A stretch of 64,000 nucleotides of DNA from Tricholomella constricta (taxonomy: Eukaryota > Basidiomycota > Agaricomycetes > Agaricales > Lyophyllaceae). The stretch spans positions 992,001-1,056,000 of the forward strand of contig JAACJP010000006.1 of assembly GCA_013368375.1 (NCBI GenBank). Reading direction: 5' to 3'. Positions 42,783 to 56,896 of this stretch are shown piece after piece. The position numbers and the translations under genes were made by a program. The notes under the pieces are model-generated. The model was not told where the DNA came from and did not search any database. It worked only from the letters and a program-made list of their open reading frames with translations. Within the stretch, counting starts at the first letter, position 1, and each line of letters opens with the position of its first letter.

Positions 42783-43381
42783 CTAAGACCGTTGAGGATG
42801 CTTGCCGATAAGACATGGGATACAGTGGGAATCCACAAAATGGCCATCATACTTGACTCCCGTAGCATACAATTTCGTGAGCACGGCACGGGTCGCCTCA
42901 AGACCCAGATGACCAAAACGTCTATGCCAAAGGTTCGGCGTAGGCGGAACACGTAGGAATTGAAGATCGGAATCCTGGCGCACGAGAGCAGGTAACGCGA
43001 TAGGATTATCGAGTTCAGGTTCAACGTGGACAGAAGGCGGAAGGACAAAGTCGAGGTGAAGAAAAGAGAGTCGTCGTACAACAGTGGCATTGATGGAAAG
43101 GTCTGCGAGATGCGGCAAAGACTCAGGAAAGTGAATAGAAGTAACGTTCTTTTCAAAAACGAGTCGGACATCCTTCTCGGTCATGGAACCGACAGAGAGG
43201 AGATTGATGGGTGCATCTGGAGCGTGAAGACAGTCCTTCAAGCAGAAAACCTGTTCAGTGTCGTCGACAGAAAGCTTGAATCAGACTTCGCCTCTGGCGA
43301 GAGTGGTGAGGATACCACAGTTCGCGGTACCAACTGGAGTAGCGAGTGCAGTATCGTAAGTCCAGAAAAGATGGTGATCGC
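42783..43381 (-). pseudogene. copia protease end and integrase zinc finger
   Basis: The protease continues HLFWTYDTALATPVGTANCG, has a TGA after ARGEV near 43280, then reads CLKDCLHAPDAPINLLSVGS and the integrase zinc-binding motif LWHRRFGHLG ... CIPCLIGK, ending at a TAG near 42783 in the same frame as the next segment. Confidence 0.8.
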
Positions 43382-44419
43382 TGATGAGCACCGTTCCGCG
43401 CTGTACACAGAACCTGCCCATAAAACGGACATCAACCGCTGCGCCATGACGAACACGGTCCCGGATGCGGCCAAAGCGCCGAACCGACCAACCGACAATA
43501 CGACCGACCGACCGACAATACGACCAAACGACCGACGCGCCGACCAAGAAACAGAGTAACTTGAAAACACCAGTTCTCCCCTCTGGGCGCACGGAGCACG
43601 GAACGCCGTATAACCTGTTGATGACCGCGCACGTTTGTATGCCAAGGTCTCAACCCGGCGACAACCAAACCCGATTTGAAATTATCCTAGGAAACACCTT
43701 GCCCAGCCATTCGCAGAGAGGATCCGGCCGTACCACGGAGTTCCGCACCCAAGAGCCACTACCGATCGCAAATCCCCTACCGATCATACATCCGACCCGA
43801 CGCCTCGAGCCGATCAAAACCCCCTTTGCCGAGCCAAAGAGCGCCACACTCCCTAAAAAGCGTCGCGCGGTACCAAGCTTGGCGGCGCTTCTCTCAAATA
43901 AACCAGTAAAACACCTGCCTCACCGGCTCGCGAGAGGCGAGTCGGTCGCATAGTATAAAAACATACCCATGTACTACCTACCTGCCCCAGTGAATTACAG
44001 CCCGTATTTTCCCTCACTCTCAGAGTTAATAGCTCAAAAACCGTCGTCTCTGCCGTCTCTGCACCGTTCTCATCGTATAAACCGTCGCCACCGTCGTAAA
44101 CCTCGTAACCGCCGTCTCTGTCGTCTCGTACTCGTCGCCCGAACCCGTGAGTTCTCCGTAATAAACCTCGTTCGTCTCGTTGTCGCACAACCGACACCGA
44201 AAGTCGGTTACCGACCCGCTCCGCCTGGGAATGATTGTATTCTATCGCATCGCCGTCGGTACGACTAATTACGAGTCGGATCGTCTTTACTTTCATCAAA
44301 CCACCACTTTCAAACCCTGCACACTCGCGTGTTTGGGAACTTTTAACATTTCTCGCCCCCCATAGTTGTTAGTTGTTTTGTTGTTGTGCACAGCACCTAC
44401 AGGCCTTCTAGCCCTATCA
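43382..44419 (+). mobile_element. 1038-bp solo LTR inside copia protease
   Basis: TGATGAGC...CCCTATCA with TCGC on both sides (43378-43381 and 44420-44423; with a one-base shift, 5-bp ATCGC). It contains TATAAAAA near 43952. Removing it joins the protease frame IIRD to HHLFWTYDT. It is homologous to the minus-oriented LTR at 23563-24559. Confidence 0.85.
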
Positions 44420-45087
44420 TCGCGAATAATATGAACGGTACAGCCTGAATCGAGGATCGTGTTAAATCGGTCGGCAATCGAAGAAAGGACGATCGGGCTA
44501 GCTGTGTCGGTAAAATCAGAATAAAATGCAGAGGGCGACAGTTCAAGCAAAGGACTGATGGTCGGATCAGAGTAAAGGGAAACAGGCTCGGTGGCCGATT
44601 CAATTTCAGCGGGTTCGACAGTTTCTACAATTGGATCAAGTGCAGTATCAGAAGTAGTAGCGACATGGGCGTGAGCGCAGGGGGGATTTGCTGCAAGGTA
44701 ACAATCTCGTCCACCCACATCTCCTCCACCAGGTTCCCAACAATTTCCAGCGACGTGTCCCAGAGCACCGCAATTGGAGCAGCGAGGACGATTAGCCGTG
44801 GAAGAGGAAATCGGGGCTTCAGTAGGAGTCGAGGCTGTAGCCGGCAAGGAAGAAACAACAGCAGAATTGGAGGTGGAATGACGAGAAGAGTGGGGATGAG
44901 CGGCAGCAAGGCGACGAATGGCAAGTTTAGTGTTCAAAGCCGATTGAGCAGCGTCGTGGAAAGAAATGGTACCATGAGGAGGATGCATATTGAAGTCTTC
45001 GCAAATAAGAGTACGGAGCGCTTCATATTCGTATGACCGCGGGAGACCATCGGCGAATTTTTGAACCTTCTCAAAAGGCGAGAAGTC
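44420..45087 (-). pseudogene. copia Gag end and protease start
   Basis: The frame continues after the TGA with KVQKFADGLPRSYEYEALRT, a CCHC zinc knuckle CSNCGALGHVAGNC near 44770, a Ser/Glu-rich linker, and the protease active site DSGCTVHIIRDD near 44455. It is then interrupted by the 1038-bp solo LTR. Confidence 0.8.
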
Positions 45088-46212
45088 TCAGTGAGAGCCT
45101 TCAACCTGAAGGACAGCCTTTCTCCAAGCGTCGACGTACGAAGACACATCGTTTCCGATAACTTTCTTCGACAGTACAGATTCCCGGACAAGCGCAGCTG
45201 AACCGGCATCATGAACACCGTACTTGACACGTAGGATGCGAAGGACATCACGAGCAGACCGTTGAGGGCTGCCCCAAGCGTCGCGCTTGGGAGGAATGAG
45301 CGAAGCAGGGACCGGACCAAGTTTGCCGACGAGTACGAACGAAACGATGTCGTCAAGGGTCCACCAAGTCCGATAATCTTCAAGTTCCTCGTCGGTATAG
45401 TTCGCGAAGTCAAGCGCAGGCGGAAGAGATGGGTAAGCAGTAGGATCGACGACAAGGCCAGCCGGGGGAATATCCACGATGTGATCGTAAAGTCCGGTTG
45501 CCTCGATGATCTGTAGAACCGCTGTGTACCACTTGAACCAGTCGTTCGCGGAAGAAAGAAGAGGAACGCTAGCTAAATTCGGAAAATCTGGTTTGGTATA
45601 AGAAGGTAAGGAACGTGTAGGAGTAGATGCACGATTTCGAACGGGAGGGAGAGGAGAAGCATTCGGAACGGGGGGCGTAGCAGGGGCAAGAGGGAGTGCA
45701 GGCGGTAAAAGCGGTAAGGGCGAAAAATGTGCATGTCGCTGATTCTGTGCAGAAAAAGGGCGGGGTGGTGGTGTAGGAGGTTGCGATCTTGGCAATAAAA
45801 ATGGACTATTTGGAAGAGAAGAAACCGAGACGAGAGGAGAAACAGGGGAAGGATTGTGTTGTCGGTTTGGAAAAATATGCGGAGAAGGATAAGTAAAATA
45901 AGGCGGAGCAGGATTGACCGGTATACGCGGAGAAAAAGGGGAAGGAACAGGAACTGGATTCATAATGTTCATTTGAATGGGGTAAATCGGAACAAGAGCA
46001 ACAGGATCAATTAAATGCGAAGCGTGATGAACGGGGGATCTAGCGTCAGGAAAATTGGGACTCAAGGGAGGAGAACGAGGTTGTGAATGCGAAGCAACAG
46101 AAAGGGTATGACGAGAAGGTTGTCGAACAATCGGGTAATGCGCGGAAGAGACATAAGAAAGACCCGCCGAAGAGGGTGGTGCGGGAGGGGGTGCCATCAT
46201 CGATATATGCAT
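45088..46212 (-). pseudogene. copia Gag, first part
   Basis: A long Pro/Ser-rich N-terminal region (this frame starts at 46212; more may lie upstream) is followed by a copia Gag core: ANDWFKWYTAVLQIIEATGL, DYRTWWTLDDIVSFVLVGKL, and a UBN2/gag-like DVLRILRVKYG. It stops at TGA (about 45088) after QVEGSH, but the same frame continues into the next segment, so one nonsense codon splits Gag. Confidence 0.75.
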
Positions 46213-46787
46213 GGAAGAAACGGGTACTGGGGAAAGCGGAGTAACAGAAAGGCGTGGAATCGAAGGTCTAGGAAGAGAAGTATTGGAAAAAACGGATTGG
46301 GGGAGGGAGACTTAGCTAAAATGGTTGCATTTAGCTGAACGACGGCATCATTTGATGTAAGTGGTAACGTTTGAGTAGTATCATAGTGGGAAGTCGAGGG
46401 AGCAAGTCCTTGAGTTTGTGACCAAAGGTGAGAAGACGCGTAATTATGATCGTATGAAGAAAAAGAAGTGGGACAAAGTGCGAACGACGGTGGTGGTACT
46501 TGATGTGATCGCGACCGCGGCCTGATCGTGGGTTCCGCAGTATATGGCCGTGCTTGTTCCTGGAGATGGGGAAGCGAATCTCGTGGCGTTGAATTGCCCT
46601 GATTCTGTTGAACAACCCTGCGTCCAGAGTTCGAAGAACTAGCCATCAGATCCAGTACGTGGGGTTCTCGGTGACTATATGCGCCTTGAAACGAAAAATC
46701 CCGAAGATAAAAATTGGCCCTCAAGCCAGAAAAACGCGAGGACAGTTAATAAAGTCGAAATCTAGGTCCTAGACGGGGCCCATAACC

Positions 46788-47044
46788 TGTTGGCTAGGCT
46801 AGAATAGACAATATAAATCCTCAGTGTCAATAAAAGAAAGGACGACTATATTATACCTAGAATAGACAATATAACTACAAGTTCATAAGTATCAGTTATA
46901 GAAAGGAAAAGAATAGAGACTCACATCCTCAGTGTCAATAAAAGAAAGGACGACTGAGGATGGGAGGCGAAGCGGCCAGAAAGGTAGCGATGAATCACGT
47001 GAGTATGATAACGTAAGCGGTGAGCCAATAGACCAAGGCCAACA
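46788..47044 (-). repeat. 5' LTR of the copia element
   Basis: 257 bp with TG..CA ends. It contains an internal direct repeat CCTCAGTGTCAATAAAAGAA at about 46818 and again at about 46926. Confidence 0.93.
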
Positions 47045-47407
47045 AAGACAGTCACTGCTGGCCAGTGGTTGCGCGAGGAAACGACAGTGGAGAGCTTCGG
47101 GGAGAGTGTCGCGACGTTGCTGGTCTACGCGTCAGCTGCACTTGCAGGAAACGCGTCAACAATCGCAAGTTTGCTGATTGCTTGCTTGTTGTTGATTTCA
47201 GTAGCGTTGTTGGGCCTCTGTAATTCGATGACGGGATGCTTGCAGATGTTCGACTGTGTGGTGAGAGTGCAGGGGAACCCGAAGAGGTACGAGAGGAGGC
47301 TGGACCTCGTTAGGGAGCTGATTGCAGCGAGTGGAAGGGATGATTGGGCTGTTGGAATGGGGCTCATCATTCCTGAATATGGTCCTAGCAAAGCTGTTGC
47401 TGTCTGA
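47045..47407 (+). pseudogene. membrane-protein paralogue, 3' part right of copia insertion
   Basis: The frame continues from 32465 after removal of the copia element and one AAGAC: TVTAGQWLREETTVESFG, a hydrophobic pair of segments (VATLLVYASAALAG, LLIACLLLISVALLGL), then CNSMTGCLQMFDCVVRVQG and DDWAVGMGLIIPEYGPS, stop at 47405-47407. It is about as diverged from the neighbouring inverted gene as a fairly recent duplicate would be. Confidence 0.85.
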
Positions 47408-47664
47408 TCATTAGAGACACCCTTAGTTCACAGCCCGGATCTCTTCTGATCATGGACATTGAGGCACTTCATTTTATATTCAAAGCCCTTACTTTCAAAT
47501 GTTTGTCCCTTACCTCTCTGCAGATAACACATCCGTTGATAAGGGCCGTGGCTTACGCAGACCATGTTTTGGAATCCAGAATAGCCTTGCTCATGATCAG
47601 AAGAGGTGTCCTTAGAACAGAAAATACGAACACCTCGTGCGCATGTGCCCAGTACATGATAATA
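47408..47664. other. short convergent intergenic spacer
   Basis: 257 bases between the 3' ends of the inverted paralogues. No recognised feature. Confidence 0.4.
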
Positions 47665-48671
47665 TTACAGCATGACCGCCTCTCGCGGTCCTTTGTCAGG
47701 AACGATGAGGCCCAAGTCAATGGCCCAGTCGTCCCTCCCACTCATCTCAATCAACTCTTTCGCAAGATCTAACCTTCTCGCATACTTCTTCGCCTTCCCT
47801 TCTGCCCGAACCACACAATCGAACATCTGCAAGCACCCGGTCATCGAATTGCAGAGCGCTAGCAGCCCAGCCGAGACCACCAGCAGACAAGCAACGAGTA
47901 AATTCCCCAGAGTCGACGCGTTGAACCCCAACACGGTCGTTCCATATACAAGCAGCGTAGCAAAGCCCACTGCGAAGCTTTCCATGGCCGTTTCATCCCG
48001 CAACCATTGTCCCGACGCAACCGTCTTGAGATCGTCCACAAGCCCCCGCATGCGGATCCACCTGTCCTGGCTGAGAAGTACCAGAAGATCGCCATAGACA
48101 CCCTCCTCTTTCACGCCCTTCCATCCCTTCCTGCTCCGCCGCTTCATCGCCACGGCATTTATCAGCCTTGCGAGCACAAGCACACCAAGCATGCCGACCG
48201 CCCACCAATCCCGGATATTCACGAGAAGTGCAATCACGACGATGGTCAGTGCCGGGCCCACGAGGCAGAGTAGTGTCGACAGGACACCCGTGACGAAGTA
48301 TCCTTTCAGCAAGCGGGAGAAAAAGGAGGTGCCGGGCGTCGTGGTGTCGTGGTAGGGGTGTTTAGAGACGTGTACGTGACGAGATGGCCGGCTAGACCCA
48401 CGCGCTGTAGGTAGCTTACAGTTGCAGGGTTTTCGACACGGAAGACGTAGCCCGTGGTCATGGCACCTGTTGCGGGCAGTTCACCGCCATGGAGGGTAGG
48501 TGCATTCTGTTGGAGATGGATGCCTGGTGCAAGGAATAGTATGTCGAGAAGGGACGCGGAGCCGGTGAGGGCAGTGCGTTGAGGGATGGTCGTGAGATTG
48601 GCGAGGACAATGAGCCCGGCGGTTTGGAGGGAGGCTTTGCTCGACTCTAAAGTCGAGGCAAAGTTCGACAT
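47665..48671 (-). CDS. multi-pass membrane protein, family unknown
   Basis: Two open segments, 48671-48306 and 48312-47665, cover one gene. The first (MSNFASTLESSKAS...) has a hydrophobic start and ends in YTSLNTPTTTP; the second has four likely membrane spans (for example VLSTLLCLVGPALTIVVIALL, AVGMLGVLVLARLINAV, and two near ATLLVYGTTVLGF and LLVACLLVVSAGLLAL), then a cytosolic tail with CLQMFDCVVRAEGKAKKY. The segments are in different frames; a small intron or a 1-2 base lesion near 48330-48370 must connect them. Its inverted paralogue is split by the copia element. I do not recognise the family; similar small fungal membrane proteins are of unknown role. Confidence 0.65.
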
Positions 48672-48890
48672 GATCAGAGAACACGACCTAGTTTACAGAC
48701 TTCTCGCCCAATATTTACAGTTAAGGAGCCAGGCAGTGCATAATCATCGTGTTCACTGCAATTATGACAGAAAGCAGTCGACCCTGCATCCCGTGCATTC
48801 ATTCGACCGCATGTACCTCTTGCGGCCGCGCCAAATCTATGTAGCTGCATCCAGCGATAGCAATAAACCAAGAAAGGCCGACTAACTGCT

Positions 48891-50046
48891 CTACAAAGGT
48901 TCCTTCGACACATCTTCCACCCGCCACCCAAGCCAGGCAGCGTACGGTTTGCCAAGCCCTCCACCACCTTCGATTCTCCAGATCTCCCATCCCGGTCTCG
49001 CGAGCCATAACTCCAGAAACTCACGAATCACATCCTCGGCGCGGAGTTCCACAACGACCAGAACCGCCGTACGCCCAGGGATGGCAAGATGATTGATCGT
49101 CTCAACAAGAGGCGGGAGGAGAGATGGATGGTAGATGCAGTCTACCACGAGCACCAAGTCCACTGGCTCAATGTCCACTAACCTGGTGCGCTGTGAGGAG
49201 GCCGTGGAGCTAAGGACAACCCAGTCTAATTCTTCGACAGATACGTTGGACCCTGGAGCAGGCGGAACTAGGCGATCAGGCCAGCCGTCAAAATTAGATG
49301 AGACATTCTTGCGGAGGAGGGGGACAAGGGCTTCTATGTCTGTAACAGTGTAGTGGCGCACGTGAGGTGCGAGAGCGATGGCCAGTAGACCAGTTCCAGC
49401 ACTACAGAACCACAGAAAGAGAGAATAAGTTCTACTGAGTCACTGACGTGCCGAGACGGGCGAACCCTAGCTCCACGACATGTTGTGTTTTCAAGATGGA
49501 CGGGATCAAGAGATTGTCGGGGGACTGAAAATAGATCTGCTGGAGAGCAAGCTGTGCAAAGTCAATGCTAGATGCGTGGAAAAAGTATCATGAGTAGAGC
49601 ATCCACGAAAAGCCTTGAGATTCGGACCTGGCTTTCCACAGGACACTTCCTGTGTCACCCTTCCGCGTTCGGAGCGCAGTCTTATCCTGTGCGAGCTCGA
49701 TTTGGACGGTCTTGTCTAGATCCTTGCTGATCTTTCGGGCCTTTCTGTTTCGTTGTGATTTGTGTGCATTCAAATCAGACGCAGATGCAGGAGCCTTGAG
49801 TTCAAAAGCAATTGTCATTGTATCCTTTCGAGAATCAACATGGCCCAGTCCACGAAAAGCACCATTTTCCGCTTTCACAGCAGTCTGGAGGTCCGAGTAG
49901 AGAATAAAAACCTAATAGAGACGTCAAGAGTATACTCACGCATGAAACAATATTGTGTTCACCTCTTCATCTGCATCTGTAATGCGTTCCGAGTCAATGG
50001 AAATCTGGAATGCACCCCTCACCACGCGATCGCGTTCACGGTCCAT
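48891..50046 (-). CDS. METTL21-type protein lysine methyltransferase
   Basis: Exons on the minus strand: first from the ATG at 50046 (an upstream ATG at 50142 is also open), then about 49912-49607, about 49577-49486 and a last exon ending at 48891. Spliced across 49485-49420, motif I reads VVELGAGTGLLAIALA, the SAM-binding loop. Later motifs are SIDFAQLALQQIYFQ before it, VDLVLVVDCIYHPSLLPPLV (the D-x-x-Y of family 16) and a C-terminal WEIWRIEGG. Members methylate lysines on ribosomal proteins, elongation factors or chaperones; the Rkm5-like order is closest by eye, but the substrate is not readable. It is divergent from the rhomboid gene, with starts about 157 bases apart. Confidence 0.8.
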
Positions 50047-50202
50047 TAAAGTACGGTCTGCAGCGGCAGAAACGCCGACGGGAGCGCGTACGGTACAGTG
50101 GACACCCCGTCGCCGCTGATGGGAGTTGAGAGGAGAGGGCAAGTAAACCTTAACCCTAGACAGAGGTCCCTTCCTTCTGTTTTATATTTCCTCTTAACGT
50201 TC

Positions 50203-51835
50203 ATGTTGCGGTCTGCGCTGTGCCACCTCCCGGCCAGAACGTTCCCCGCATCCCATCCATGGAGATCACGCTCCCTATTCCAGTCTGCGATCCGCAATAA
50301 TGTCCGTCCGACATGGTCGCGGCGGCAGGGTTTGCCAGGAGTCCCTTCGTTTCGTGAGGAAGTGGCCCGGACGAGGCAGGAATTGCCGTTCACGGAGAGA
50401 ATTGGGAAGCCACGTATACGGGGTCAGGTGTTGGTAAGTCCTCGCTGTTCATTGCTTTTCAGCTGGTGAATGATGACCTGGCATTGCCGCGTGCTTTAGT
50501 TCTTCCTCGCAGGCTCCTGCATTGCCTTTTCATACGCCGCCTTCCGCACAAACCTCGACACAGCAGTCTGGATCAGTAAACTTACACCAACTGCGCAGAA
50601 CTGGCTTGGCCAACCTCTGACTAATGTTGATCTGAAGCGGGCACAAAATGCGGAATTGATTAAGGTGAGTTCGTCGGGATTACCCATACACTGAACTGTA
50701 TGCTCAAGTAAAATAGAGACTCCGAGATTGGTACGCCTACATTACGAAATCGGCGCAAGACGTCCCGAGCTTGCTGAGGCCGTGGCTCGGTGTTGCATAT
50801 GTCACGGTGATGCAGCCATTCGCTGACGCGTCAGAGGGCAAGCGTTTATGCTGGAAAATATGTCTTCTTAATGCCGCAGTTTGGCTGGCGTGGAAGGCCA
50901 AGCGGTTCAAGGGGCCTATGATGGTCAGCTTCACGCACAATCCATTATCAGGGCTATCGTATACGCTCTTGACGAGCATGTTCAGGTATGTATAGGCTGT
51001 TTGGCATCTCGATTTCTGTGCTGACATGGTGCTTAGCCATCGATCTTTCATTCATCTTGCTTGTAATTGTCTTGCGTTAGAAAGCTTCGGTCAGTACAGC
51101 TCATCTTCCATGTTACCGGTAGCTCACGATGTGTTTGTTGACCAGGATCCGCCGCATACTACTATCTAATTAGGGAAGAGAACAAAGCTGCACCGAAGCA
51201 ACTTGAATCCTCTGCCGCATGGCACTTCCTCGCATTTTTCGTCTCAGGTCAGCGCTTTTTTCATTCAACCATTGACGAAATCATGAACACATCTTCAGCT
51301 GGTCTGTTCTCTGGCCTCGTGTCACATGTCGTTTCGGCCAAGATCATCTACCCTCGGGTGGTCTCACAACTCGCTTCCTCCGCCAACACAGTGAAGAAAA
51401 CGGACACGTGGGCTGCTGCAGTTACCGCTTCGTCCCAAACAGCCGCTACCACAGCCAAGACCGCCACCCGCGACATTCTTCCATCACTGGGCGCGTCCGG
51501 TGCGGTTTATGGCGCTGTGACTTTGACTGCGCTGGCATTCCCAGAGTCGCAAGTCGCGCTGTTTATCCCTCCTTCATATCCCATTAACATTCAGTATGGT
51601 GTTGGTGGACTCCTTCTCCTTGACATGATTGGTGTACTCCGAGGATGGAGGTGAGTTAGATAGCTCATGGAATTGCTCTTTACTAAAAAAAGGGTTACCG
51701 CAACGCAGATACTTTGACCATTGGGCTCATCTTGGTGGAGCGGCTTTTGGTGTAGCGTATTACGCATATGGGCCTGCATTTTGGACGAACCTCAGACGGA
51801 CCTTTGATCCAACCAGCGAGTCATCGCCTCCATAG
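50203..51835 (+). CDS. mitochondrial rhomboid protease (Pcp1/PARL type)
   Basis: Exons 50203-50433, 50500-50664, 50717-50985, 51037-51089, 51146-51247, 51299-51650 and 51709-51835 join in frame to 432 residues. The N-terminus is basic and Arg/Ser-rich without acids (MLRSALCHLPARTFPASH), a mitochondrial presequence. Rhomboid signatures: SHRSFIHLACNCLALESFG (the HxxxHxxxN helix region), catalytic serine in GASGAVYG and catalytic histidine in FDHWAHLGGAAFG. The order with an extra N-terminal span fits the Pcp1/PARL class, which cleaves inner-membrane proteins such as cytochrome c peroxidase and Mgm1 in yeast. Exact frame closure over seven exons makes this model strong. Confidence 0.92.
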
Positions 51836-51965
51836 ACTAGTAGCATACTCAGATTGTATAAAATACACGCCCATCTCGCCATCCCCGCGAGCAAGCCGGA
51901 GTCCGGAAATTCCGGCCCGTCGAGTGCTCACCTCAACCTCTTACAAAACTTTTCGTGCTGAAAAC

Positions 51966-53373
51966 ATGTTCTTCTATGTCTCCTTCCTGCGCCCACCGCC
52001 CCTTCAATCCGTTACCTTCGGAAATATCCTGATTACCCCGCAGATCGCCAACGACCTGCGCACAGAACCTTTCGATGGCACCGAGGATATATATTACTCC
52101 TGGTCTCAATCCGCCGGTTTTACAAACTCTTCCTCGAACCGCGAGGTCGCCACCAAACCCGCGAAACTGACGACATGGCGACAGGCCACCGCATACAAAG
52201 AGATCCCTGTGCCTTTGCCCCCTGGCGTGCGTGACGGACAGGCGTGGTGCCTCCTTCTCAGCACGCGTACAGCTCCAAACGTAGATGCGTTTTCGGCCAT
52301 TGATCTCTGGAAGCAAGACATCGGGCGCGCTGCATTTCCTGTCGTGTCTATGCCTATCCAATTTGGACCGCGTGCATCGAGAAAGGGCCCAAAGCAGGAG
52401 CAGATCGAGCGCTTGTATCAGCTGCGGCCGAGGGTAGGGGACGACCCAAGGGTTGCGTTAAGGATCATGGAACAAACATCGTTCGATCTCGACAAGGTAA
52501 TTGGCTACTCTTTATTTTCGTGGATCGGAGTGTGTGATGCTGTTTAGTCATTTCTAGAAAATATGGGATAGCGGCGTCGGACTCAGTTCATGGCTGGTTG
52601 AGCTCGAAATGTCTGTCGATGCCGAGGGGCCTCTCGCCGAATTAAGAAACACGCTGCTCTCTACGGAGTCTCGAAATATTTTGGAGTTGGGTGAGTACAC
52701 CTTGACTCTGACCCGCCACCTGCGACTTAGCAAGCAAATCCCGGCAGGCGCTGGGATCGGAATTGTAGGGCTTAGCTTGGCCGCTCTTCGTTCAACTAGG
52801 TCGACAACCCCAGAGCGCGTCAAAGACCGCATCATCACAACTGATCTCGGTGCGTTCGTTTGCTTTCTCTCCGCATGCATCTTATATCAATCTGCATCTT
52901 TCGGTAGATTCCGCGATGCCTCTTCTCGAGCAGAACATCAGCGCCAACGCTGTCCATTTCGAAAATACACGTCTCGAGGCCGCGGTGCTCGACTGGGACG
53001 AGGATCTGCCTGACTACGTCCAGGAGTTTCCCGATGGCTTTGACGCGATTATGCAAGTTCCATATTTTATCCGCAAAGCTCGTCGCTCTGATTATTTACG
53101 CACTTCAGCATGGCCGACGTAACTTACAACACCGCTTCATTCCCTTCCCTTGTACGCACCCTTTCGCAGCTCTCGCAGCTTGGAGCAAAGCCCCCCGTCG
53201 TGCTTCTGGGATACAAAGAGCGAGATTCGGCTGAGAGGACACTGTGGGATCTCGTGGGCAAAACTGGCTTGGAACTTCAAAAGGTTGGAGAAAGGGCGGG
53301 CGCAGGTGGTGCGCCCGTCGAGATTTGGTCAGGAACATGGGGTCATCGTAAATTCTCTCTTTCAAAACCTTGA
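51966..53373 (+). CDS. family-16 methyltransferase (METTL21/22-like)
   Basis: ATG at 51966; the first exon ends at GACAAG before a GTAATTGG donor near 52498, and the next begins AAAATATGGGATAGC. Motifs in order: KIWDSGVGLSSWLVEL (family-16 lead-in), NILELGAGIGIVGLSLA (SAM loop, split by an intron near 52691), VLDWDE and DAIM...ADVTYNTASFPSLV (the D-x-x-Y post-motif), then a C-terminal VVLLGYKERDSAERTLWDLV. The N-terminal ~170 residues carry no recognised domain. It is a second methyltransferase near the METTL21-like gene, same strand as the rhomboid gene. Small introns after 52850 and near 53060 are inferred from frame changes. Substrate unknown. Confidence 0.8.
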
Positions 53374-54505
53374 ACTGACGTTTCACTCGTCCATCTCGGT
53401 CGTGCCACTTGAGATGTCTCGCCGGGCTGCGCTGTAACGCCCAAGGCTCTCTTCTTTATCCACGCTTCGTCGCTCCATGTGGTGCCAACTACACGCAAGC
53501 TCAAACGACGTATAGCCATGAATTCCATGTGTATTGTATAGGTGAGCTTTACCATCTCGTAAGTGTTACAAGGAAACGTTGTACTTGGGGATACTGTTAA
53601 CCCGTGACCATGATTGAGAGAAGTCCCATGCAGCAACACATGTAGTTTCCTCGGTCACGCTACGAAATCAGCTATCGAGGCTATGACATTTATCTTTATG
53701 GGGATCGTGCCATCGAAGGATAGAAGGCTCTTTTGACTCGGTTTCCACGCGCTTTAAAAGGCTTGGCCCTGTGCCGAGCATCGCGACTCCTCGCTCGATC
53801 CTTGTTTACTCGGAACTCCGCAGCCGGCCTTGAAATGCACTACACCTATCCCGAAGGACACCATGGTCCTAATCTATGATACGTTGCTCCCTCCTTCCGG
53901 TGTTCAGCCACAACGGCGCGAGCGATTCTCATGTGACTATCGTTTCGGCTTTGTGGCCTCCGGGCTTTTCTCTATCTCTTTCTCCTTCCCGCTCGTGATT
54001 ACACATACCCCTTCGAGTGGCCCATGTGTGCCTCTGCCTCAGTTGTTCATGTCGAGCAATCCGCATGTCAGCATCATTCGCAAGTCCTTGCCATGCAGTG
54101 CAACCACTGGCTGACCATTCCAAAACCCTTGTCCACTACAAATCTTCACTGTGCCACCATGTATCGTATTGCGCACCATGTGCCGACGATTTCCAAACCA
54201 TCTGCATTCTTATCGCCATACGCCGACGAGGCTGTTTTTACTCCTCTTTCGGACTCACGTGTTCGAGAATTACTGGTTTTCCGAAAGTCTCCTAAGGGTT
54301 TCCACCCGCTCACAGACTTCATGCCGGGGCTTTTATTTAACAGCTCATGAGGCTCTGGTCCACATCGTGACCCTTTCCCATACGAACATGGCTAGGACTT
54401 CCTCAGTTTCTGCATTTGGGCAGGGCCTGGAGAGTACAAATTTGCTTGAGAAGAACGCAGGTTTCCTTGGACCTCACGGCCTGAACAAACCTCCCGGTTG
54501 CAGCA
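53374..54505. other. intergenic, upstream of the chitinase
   Basis: About 1.1 kb with overlapping short frames but no recognised protein. A TTTAAAAGG stretch near 53751 is TATA-like. Additional 5' exons or a small gene between 53830 and 54350 cannot be excluded. Confidence 0.35.

Positions 54506-56896
<2,391 letters not shown>

Larger units (their letters stand above)
32466..47044 (-). mobile_element. Ty1/copia element carrying three nested insertions
   Basis: LTRs of 257 bp (TGTTGG..CCAACA) lie at 46788-47044 and, split, at 32466-32498 plus 38883-39106. The 5-bp duplication AAGAC flanks it (32461-32465 and 47045-47049). Minus-strand order is gag, protease, integrase, reverse transcriptase, RNase H, as in copia. 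Nested inside are gypsy copy 2 in the 3' LTR, a 192-bp solo LTR in the integrase tail and a 1038-bp solo LTR in the protease. Several stops and frame changes and a damaged RT active site make it non-autonomous, yet the two LTRs differ at only about two positions. Confidence 0.93.

Noticed and set aside
43430..43560. Short repeats of CGACCGACC-type sequence as a CRISPR-like array
   Set aside because: They are a few imperfect copies within an LTR without spacers of constant length; CRISPR is not expected in a fungus.
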